From contig JAPTOF010000005.1 in assembly GCA_028554755.1 (NCBI GenBank), forward strand, positions 18,822,001 to 18,886,000: a stretch of DNA of 64,000 nt. Reading direction: 5' to 3'. Under the pieces are notes generated by a model. It did no database searches. It worked only from the letters and a program-made list of their open reading frames with translations, and was not told the DNA's origin. Shown in pieces: positions 56,620-64,000 of this stretch. The DNA is from Cordia subcordata. Lineage: Eukaryota > Streptophyta > Magnoliopsida > Boraginales > Cordiaceae. The number at the start of each line of letters is the position of its first letter. Positions within the stretch are counted from its first letter, which is position 1. The position numbers and the translations under genes were made by a program.

Positions 56620-57570
56620 GTCTTTCAAAATAACGAAAGAAGATGAGTTGGGATGTTACTATTTCAGTTACAAGGCAAAGTGCCTAAAAATTCATTACGC
56701 GCAACCTAGTTTGCTAGTTGATTGGTTGATCTCCTAACAAACTAAAATCTAATTGACCGAGTTCCAATAGCAACCATCTTGATATGCTTCAGAACATGGC
56801 CAACTTTTTCACATCGTAAAGTCACCATTCGAGGTGATTAGTTTAGAGACGGCTTGTGCATCATTTTCAACGATGATGCTAGAGAGATTTAAGGTTTTTC
56901 GCTGAAATACAGGGAAAGAGAATCGCGCCAACGCTTCTACGTCTTAGGCACTCTGACAAACAACTTCTTTGGTCAACCCGTAAGCAAGAGAGCCATTCGT
57001 GTCTGATGTTTTTGGACTCGAGATGTGATCATTCTTCTAATGCACTCTAATTATCCCAAGAAGCTACTGTTTGCCACCTGAAAGGGCCCTATCACCAGTA
57101 ACCTCAACATGTTCGAGGACAGCCTTATTCCTTTCCTTCCAATACTAGAACCTTTGTGTCCGAGGATACCTAAACAAGATAATGTTCAATATCTTCGACT
57201 TCTCCACAGTGTGTGCAAGTTAGGTTAGAAGCCAACCTTCACTTGAAGTGTGGGCGCTGAACAGGATGGCCTATTTATTCAAATTGATATTTTGACTAAA
57301 GGCAAAGCAGTATCATATAAACGACATTTTTACACGCATTTGCTTTGTGCGTGTTGGCATTGAGAAAAAATAGTGGATCGTCCACCCAAAAAAAAAAAAA
57401 AAAGAGTAATTTCATACAATCCCTTGCCAGCTTAACTCCTTTTAGTCAGGCCCTTTCGGATATTGTCGTCAAACAGATATGACATGGCTTGCGTGAGGAG
57501 CACGAACAGACATGGTGACCAAGGGTCACGTTGTCTGATGGCCCGGCTAGGCGTAAACGCCTTCAACTAG
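56620..57570 (-). pseudogene. LINE remnant: reverse transcriptase, zf-RVT and RNase H pieces
   Basis: On the minus strand, in order: about 57560-57420 gives AIRQRDPWSPCLFVLLTQAM, matching the LINE reverse transcriptase box xxRQGDPxSPxLF; about 57250-57150 gives RLASNLTCTHCGEVEDIEHY, a zf-RVT finger (CxHC...H); about 57000-56830 gives LSSIIVENDAQAVSKLITS, RNase H. The pieces are in different frames with stops (for example after HYLV), and the spacing is shorter than in an intact LINE. Dead fragment. Confidence 0.8.
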
Positions 57571-57699
57571 GAGAGAATCTAGATCCACACTGACGCAACA
57601 TTCTCTGTGACCCGAAAATTTAGCAAATATTATATTAGCCATTGCAAAAGCACTCACGAGAGGAGCAGTAGGTGAAAAACCATTACATGTGCCATCATG

Positions 57700-60638
57700 A
57701 AGAACGGGTTCCATTCTTTTCTTTTTTTTTTTTCCACACAAAGCTTTAACTTAAGTAGACCACACTAATAGTAGACCATTTTATGCTTATAGAAACTAAG
57801 TTGGGAGAAAAGCAAACTATCTTTTGTTTCACCTGATAAATACCTCCAGAAATTGGCTTTAGAGTTAAGATTATGCAAACCTTTCTTCATTCTGGCTTAT
57901 AGATATCACTTAAAAACACCTAAAAGACGAGAGAAATGTCTTAACATCATCTGAAGGCTTCTGGTACCCAAAACCAATTACCAAGACACTATCTGAGAAA
58001 GAATATAGCCAGCCAGACATAACCTTACTGTTAATTGCAAAGCAACTTAATCATCACACATCAGCTTCGCAGGCAAGGAGATACTTGAAGACACCACTTC
58101 ATATTCATCAAGCTAGGAGGTGAAGACGCTCCATTAAGCTCATTATAATCTAGAAGAAAGTCGATCGAATGCTCTGCAACAAGCATTTGTTGCAGACGAA
58201 GTATAAAACAGTCTTTGCAGCAACACACAGCCACACTAGAATGCTTTAACGAAAATGCAGGAAAAGAAAACACGACTCTCTTTTTGTGCTTTCGCAAAAC
58301 ATATGCCTGAAAGCATTCCAAGTAACAGGATCGAACCAAGATTCTCTCTCGAATCGAATAAATGTTAACTGAAGCAAAAACCAGTATTCACAACGGCAGA
58401 AACAAGTGGAATTTCATCGCACAAGGAGATAAAAGAGAAGAAAGAAAGCGAACAAGGAAGGGGAAGAGTTGACGCGCCACACAAGCTTCTATCTGGATAC
58501 TACACACAAGCAACTAACATGAAGAAGTACAGATTTAATCTTCATATTGCTTCTTCTTGTGCTGCCCAAGAAGCTAAAGAAATAGGTGGAATTCCTAAAA
58601 ATCCTGAAGAACATAGTAATGATCAAGCAACAGACAATAACAATAATCCAACAGGAGGAAACAATACTTTACCTATCAGGAGTTCTTCTTCGTTGGGCAT
58701 AACTGTGTCTCCTAATATTCACTCTTAGCATTAGCTTCTCAGAAAATTAAGAGAGTAAAAAAAACGGCTTCAACTTTTTGATCAGCAGTTGACTGCTTAT
58801 TCAAAATTCAAGCTTCCAAACATCTTGGTGCAGAAGTTATTATGAAAAAAAAATATATATGGTGATAAGATGATTACTTGTTATCCAACTTAATTTACCA
58901 CACACCAAAATTACACAAAATTTAAGATATTTCGCCCATAAATTAGGTACACAGCTCCCTAGGATTGAGCATGTCAGAAAAATTAAAGAATGATAGAGAT
59001 ATGTTACATGCCACGATAACAGATTGTTCAATTGTTACAAAGAGCATAATAACTGCAATAAAACTGCTAGAATATTAAGTGCGATATGCAATCACAATTC
59101 CAACGGAAATGTCACACAAAGAACTTAGTTTTTGTGAGACAACTATCGCATGCTATTTCAAAGATCAAACTTTTTACTTTTATCTAAGCATCTGAATGAT
59201 TATAAAAGAAGATTAAATCATAACCACATTATACCACACAGAGAGGATACAAACATTGGGTTATCAGCATGGGAGACTAAAAAAAAAAAAAATCCCCAAA
59301 TACAGAGAAAGCAATTTAGTAAATAATGCTATTTGGTACTTGGCCAAAATTCAGTTTCTAGTATTTGAAGGAAATACTGTGAACCCCCTCGATGTGGAGA
59401 AGATAATAGTGCTAGACTGCTAGTCAGTACTTGGTCAATCATGAAAACTGAATAGTTGGTAACATCCACTTCAGTATCAAGGACTTTTTAGTATAACTCA
59501 ATGACAAAGAATGTAGATATGACAATCTGCAATCTGCGTGAAGACCATATCCATCATTTGAAGTAGCAATTAGCAAGAAAAACTCCACTAAAGTCCAGCA
59601 AGCAAGAAAATGTATCTATTGCACGACAGAACAATGTCTAGAATTTTCAGGCAAGCTTCAGGCTCACACTTTCAGGATGAAGTACCAGAAATACTAGATG
59701 GAGCAGGTCACTGTTAACTGTTTAATAAACCAGAAGTAGTCCGTATATGATCTTCATCATAACTGAATGATTGCGTCCACTGACCAGGGAGTCAATTTAC
59801 CACTCATCAGAACAGACTTTTTAGTACTTGAAACTCATGAATAAGGAAATCCATTCATATATCGTCAGAAATTCACACTTAAGATTGCCAATTTGCTGTG
59901 TAAGGCATGCTATTCACGAGACAACCAAGGTAGGATATGCAATGCAATCAACTTATTGAGAAATTATATATTGGTAATATATATATCTGCAGTGAAGAAT
60001 AACATCATTAAACATTTGTAACCTGCTTTACTAAGCCCAAAACGAAGGTAAATATGACAGCAGCAAAGCACACCTGCTACACACAATGTAACAGAAATTC
60101 TCAACTTCTGGTTCATGAGCTGCAAGAATAAATGTATTTCATTACATGTGACATGTTCACAAGAGCAAACTAGGAGACCTTATTTCCCCCCATCAATGTC
60201 ATCAAATTGAAGAACGCAACAACCAAACCACTGAATTGAATGCTTTAGTGGGGTACAAACAAAAGAGCTCCTGCGAACAATGATGAAATCCTACAATTGT
60301 ATTGTTCCTTGAAGTTATTATCTCTTTGCTATGTAAAGCCATCCGTGAAAATTCAAGTTACTGATTATGAGGAAGACATTTCCAAGATATAGATAGAAGT
60401 CTAAAAAATGTACTCAAGACCTTCTTGAAAGAACATTTTCTTGAATCTTGAGTGAAATATGATTATCGTCCCTACCCCCACCTTCCCAAAAGGGAAGGAA
60501 AAATTAAGATCTCTGAAGAAAGAAAAAAAAAGTTGGGATTAATTACCCATTAGCAAGAATATGTTGCCTGGAAGCCAATCTTGTGCCCATCAGTCTGGGC
60601 ACCATTATAGCAGACATGGTGCCACATAAATGGAAGCT
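57700..60638. other. Intergenic DNA downstream of the F-box/kelch gene
   Basis: Base composition is more balanced than in the 34-57 kb region. The part next to 60639 is probably the 3' UTR of the F-box/kelch gene. A 69-codon frame at 58519-58728 (MKKYRFNLHIASS) is Asn/Ser-rich and unrecognised. No RNA gene or element found. Confidence 0.5.
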
Positions 60639-61970
60639 TCAGCACCCCATCACTGCACAATTATACACAAAGCTTCCAGATTGTTTTCTGCCAAGCAACA
60701 ACCACTGTGGTGGGCCTTCACTTGGAACCCATGAATTAACTTCAATAAACCCTTCACCTGCAGCCCTAGGTCCGCCAATCACAATAAGCCTATCACCACA
60801 TGCCCTGAATGCCAAGCCCCAACCGTTCATGGAAGCTGCTCTCTCGGGCAATCTTCCCACTGTCACCCACACCCTGCTATCCTTATTATATTTCCTCACC
60901 TCCATGTCAGCATAATCAGCAGCATACAACTCATCATTTACAACAGCAACTAGAGGAGGTGCTTCAGATGTAGTGGGCAGCTCAACTGCACCTGTCCGCA
61001 CAGGAGACATGTTTGGGATTTCAGTCCAAGTTTTTGTTTCCAAGTCGTATTCCTCCCCACAGGTAAGAAGCTTTGAATCACTTCCTCCGATACCTCCAAT
61101 GACATAAAATTTTCCATCCATAAATACAGCGGAACACATCTTCCTTGGCTTATGCATGCTTGGAAGTGTTGTCCAGGTTCCCTCTTCTGAATTATAAAGC
61201 TCCGCCGAGCTAAGAATATTGCCCTTAGAATCACACCCACCAGCTAAGATTGCAATCTCCCCCAGGCTTGCAGACCCAAACAAACACCTAGGCGCATTCA
61301 TCCTCATACCGGATGACCATGAATTGGTCAATAAACTGTACCTATAAATAACATGGGACATCACCTCCATTCCAAACACAAGAAGCTCAGTCCCAACGGC
61401 CAGAGACTCCTTATCCGAAAACACGAAACACTCATTTGGGTTCATTGTTGGTAGTCGCATCCAACGGCGACGACTAGGATCAAAAGCTTCCCATTCGAGC
61501 AGCTGGCAAGAAAAATAAACCCAGTGCTCAACAACACCATACTTACACCTTAACCTATAAAGTTCACCGCTCCTAATTAGTGAACGAAAATTCCTGTTCA
61601 AAGATGCAATAGCACCATAGTCCGACCTTGAGCAACGAATCAGACAGCTAATAGAGTTATCTCCGCCGATGGCATGGATCAGGGAACTTGAATCTGAATT
61701 ATCCCCTGCATGGCGCTGATTTCCAGTTGTCTCCACCGTGGACCTGGAAATATTACCCAATGTTAGAGCTGTATCTAGAATTTCTTCAGCACCTGACTGC
61801 TTCAAAGACTTCCCAGCAACGAGTTCTTCCTCTTCATCTTTTTCTAGTGGCCGTTTCCCAGGACGACTTTCAACTTTATCTAGCCTGTAACTCATACGAA
61901 CCCAGTTGCTCTCTTGTTCGCAGGCTCTATGGTAGTCCCTCGAAACCAAACAAGAGCGGTCTTCTAACAT
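60639..61970 (-). CDS. F-box/kelch-repeat protein (At1g74510-like)
   Basis: Uninterrupted 443-residue frame from the Met in MLEDRSCLVSRDYHRACEQE to TGA. The frame stays open to 62117, but MLExxSYLVSRD is the family start and the upstream part is best explained as leader or intron. A degenerate F-box lies at about residues 98-150 (NSISCLIRCSRSDYGAIASL ... SGELYRLR), followed by VEHWVYFSCQLLEWEAFDP and about five kelch repeats (VFGMEVMSHVIYRYS; CLFGSASLGEIAILAGG; KMCSAVFMDGKFYVIGG; LYAADYADMEVRKYN; RACGDRLIVIGGPRA), ending in SFVYNCAVMGC. Such proteins join SKP1-CUL1 ubiquitin ligases through the F-box and bind a substrate with the kelch propeller; the substrate here is unknown. Length and order match the Arabidopsis relative (about 450 residues). 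Confidence 0.95.
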   Translation of the reverse strand: MLEDRSCLVSRDYHRACEQESNWVRMSYRLDKVESRPGKRPLEKDEEEELVAGKSLKQSGAEEILDTALTLGNISRSTVETTGNQRHAGDNSDSSSLIHAIGGDNSISCLIRCSRSDYGAIASLNRNFRSLIRSGELYRLRCKYGVVEHWVYFSCQLLEWEAFDPSRRRWMRLPTMNPNECFVFSDKESLAVGTELLVFGMEVMSHVIYRYSLLTNSWSSGMRMNAPRCLFGSASLGEIAILAGGCDSKGNILSSAELYNSEEGTWTTLPSMHKPRKMCSAVFMDGKFYVIGGIGGSDSKLLTCGEEYDLETKTWTEIPNMSPVRTGAVELPTTSEAPPLVAVVNDELYAADYADMEVRKYNKDSRVWVTVGRLPERAASMNGWGLAFRACGDRLIVIGGPRAAGEGFIEVNSWVPSEGPPQWLLLGRKQSGSFVYNCAVMGC

Positions 61971-62960
61971 GTCTTCCAGATCCAAATCCCCTAGAAGCAC
62001 CACTTTTATGACCTTGCACCAATCCAAATCCTTATTTTTTCCACAGTAGACCGAAATCAACGGCTGAAAACCAGTAACCGATGTCCCAAAATACCGGGAA
62101 AAAAAATAAATATCCATCAGAACAAAGAAACAAATCTATGAGTACAGAAGAAAGACAACTGTCTTTGTATAATAATATACAAATATAGAAACATTACACC
62201 TTATGAGCTATGTCTTTATTATCATTTATCAGTTTATATATCAAACAGAGCAAAATCAAGTAGCTCCAACATATAGAAAACAATAGAAACCAAACCGAAA
62301 ACCCAAAAAAAAAAAAAATGAATCTTTACCAAAAAGAAACCATCTGTATGAGCTCATCTATAACGCTCACTTATCAAAGTTCATCTAGTAATAAAACAGA
62401 TCAACCAACCACTAATAGAAATTCAATCTTTCATCCACATATTATACCGAACAAGTCAAGACGGGCTCTTAAACAATCAAATTCATCAACAATGAGACCA
62501 ACCCTTATCAGGAAACACCTCAACAGACAATAAAAATCAAATCTTTTGATAAAATAAACAAAGCATAGTTCAGTATGAATCAAACCAATTGCCCACCCAG
62601 ATCTCTAAAATTCAGATCAAATTTTGCCCACAAAGCAAAATTCACCAATAACAACAAATCAAAATACAAAAGCTCCAATCTTGCATTGTTTTCATTAACA
62701 GCAATTAAGTTTGGATCTAATTCACCATAATTAACAGAGAAAGCCACACTGAAATGAAACAGATAACAAAAAGGTAAAAAATAGTCACTAAAAAAATAGC
62801 AGTAATGACTAATAATGATAAAGAGAACTTACAATTGGATAAAGATGGAAGAAAGGTGAAGACTTTGATGGGAATTAAGTGAAAAGAGCAACAAACTCTT
62901 CTATCTCCCCTGTTGATTTGTTCTCTCTCTCTTTCTCTCTCTATCTCTATATATATATAT
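61971..62960 (-). promoter_or_regulatory. 5' leader of the F-box/kelch gene with probable leader intron
   Basis: On the minus strand a strong donor (AATT|GTAAGT) ends an upstream exon at 62833. A plausible acceptor (ACTGGTTTTCAG) would start the coding exon at 62063. With this intron (62064-62832) removed, the first ATG of the message is the family start at 61970 and the ATG at 62117 is intronic. The upstream exon runs through a CT/GA-rich tract (62915-62950). Splice choice inferred, not proven. Confidence 0.55.
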
Positions 62961-63706
62961 GTATATGATATTTATAACTTTGTGAAAAATACTGTGTGTT
63001 CCTTTTCTTTATTTTTCTCTGTGTGTGTGTTGTGTGTGTATGGGGTGTGAGAACTGCAGTTTCTGTTCTTGGCTTTCTTCTGTTATGTTAATGTTAAAAA
63101 GGACTCTCCCCCTGTATTGTGTATTGGATTCTCTCTCTGCAAATGAAAGCAGGCTTTGGATTGTGCTTAGCTTGGGGCATATAAAATAATAATCTTTTAT
63201 TAGACAACCCCCCCTCTCTTCCTCTCTCTTTCTCTCTCTTTCAATTTTAGTGGTAATAGGGTTTGTATATATAATAAATACAAGATAATTAACAGTGGAT
63301 TTTCCTCTTATTCAATTCACATTTCATAGATCTCTTGTGCTTAGGAGTTAAAATTAAGGTTTTGTGATTATTATATAACATTATAATAATAATAATTTTT
63401 TACCATAAACAATTTTTTATTTGCTTAGTTATATGTTAAAACGTGCTGTATGATTTTTTTTATTGTGAACTCATTCAATAATAGGCTAAAAGATTTCAAT
63501 TTTCTAAATCTAGACGAAATAACGTCCCTAATAGAAATTAATTTAGTGTTTGTAATCTAAAAGTTTATCATAATATTCAATTATGGGAAAATCTTTTTAT
63601 TATCATCTATTAAATACAGTCTCCTAAAAATATCATGTCAGTGGCATCGGCATACAAGATTTTATGAATTATCACTTTAAAAACATATTATGTATATATG
63701 TGTATA

Positions 63707-63737
<31 letters not shown>

Positions 63738-64000
63738 TCTTATAAGGAAAAAAGATTAATGAGTTGTTTAATTGGGGGCGGGGGTTGGATGTGGGGCCCC
63801 CTACAGCTTAGGAGGACTTGGACTTTGGAGGTTCTCTGCTTTATTTTGTTTTGTTTTATTTTTTTTATATATATTTTTTAATTTATTTAGCCGTGAAGGT
63901 TGTGTTTGAAAGGGAAGTGGCGACCGGGGACTGGTGATAGGCGGTGGCGACACTTGTTTCTTTTTCCCACTTGATATAATGGAAAAAGGCCAAAAAAGAA
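62961..64000. other. Upstream region of the F-box/kelch gene and flanking intergenic DNA
   Basis: Contains CT-rich runs (63208-63242), a TA run (63707-63732), a TG run (63020-63040) and T-rich sequence. A TATA-like TATATATATATGTATATG lies at 62949-62966 in the position expected of the minus-strand promoter. No gene recognised. Confidence 0.5.

Noticed and set aside
33900..57700. CRISPR-like or bacterial operon features
   Set aside because: The sequence is plant nuclear; repeats here are transposons, MITEs and microsatellites, with no regularly spaced array.
58061..58339. 92-codon minus-strand frame rich in Cys
   Set aside because: No family match, and it overlaps sequence with no splice or promoter context.
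58519..58728. 69-codon Asn/Ser-rich frame MKKYRFNLHIASS, possible small peptide
   Set aside because: No cleavable signal peptide of good quality, no known peptide motif, and no promoter evidence; kept only as a note.
61971..62117. N-terminal extension of the F-box/kelch frame (MDIYFFSRYFG)
   Set aside because: The family starts at the MLE Met, and the extension spans a likely leader intron acceptor.

Overview
This window is nuclear DNA of a flowering plant, most likely a eudicot. The evidence is GT-AG split genes with long AT-rich introns, plant-specific gene families (PRAF-type RCC1/FYVE/BRX protein, F-box/kelch protein of the At1g74510 type), site II plus telo-box ribosomal-protein promoter grammar, and plant transposable elements. 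I cannot name the species from sequence alone. I found no obvious new multi-gene system. The window is a gene-bearing left third, a transposon-rich gene-poor middle, and one gene near the right end.

Left third (1-33.4 kb): the 3' part of a PRAF-like regulator (213-6030, +; its 5' end lies outside the window); an intact 40S ribosomal protein S9 (uS4) gene (8122-10065, +); a 17-kb, 13-exon gene for CPSF73-II/INTS11-like RNA endonuclease (12976-30052, -), which I assembled exon by exon into a 651-residue product with all metallo-beta-lactamase/beta-CASP residues present; and an intronless acidic protein with a conserved C-terminal block (32786-33373, -), whose family call is tentative. The CPSF73-II introns hold two miniature LTR retrotransposons of the SMART/TRIM type with perfect 5-bp target duplications, a deleted Copia element with both 221-bp LTRs and a 5-bp target duplication, a plastid trnI-CAU fragment and a 93-bp tandem duplication.

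Middle (33.4-57.7 kb): AT-rich and almost gene-free. It holds a 4-kb hAT element (42004-46017) with terminal inverted repeats and a near-perfect 8-bp target duplication, whose BED/hAT transposase is broken. It also holds Harbinger-type and other foldback MITEs, a Helitron 3' terminus, SINE-like tRNA-derived units, LINE and Copia remnants, phrase repeats related to 'TTAGTCCCT', and microsatellites.

Right end (57.7-64 kb): an F-box/kelch-repeat gene on the minus strand (60639-61970) with a probable 5'-UTR intron, followed by a CT/TA-rich upstream region.

The complete genes look like ordinary housekeeping or regulatory genes: translation (RPS9), RNA 3'-end processing (CPSF73-II), signalling/auxin-transport regulation (PRAF family) and ubiquitin ligase targeting (F-box/kelch). 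Nothing suggests they act as one pathway. All exon boundaries are inferred from splice signals plus recalled family sequence, without transcript evidence.
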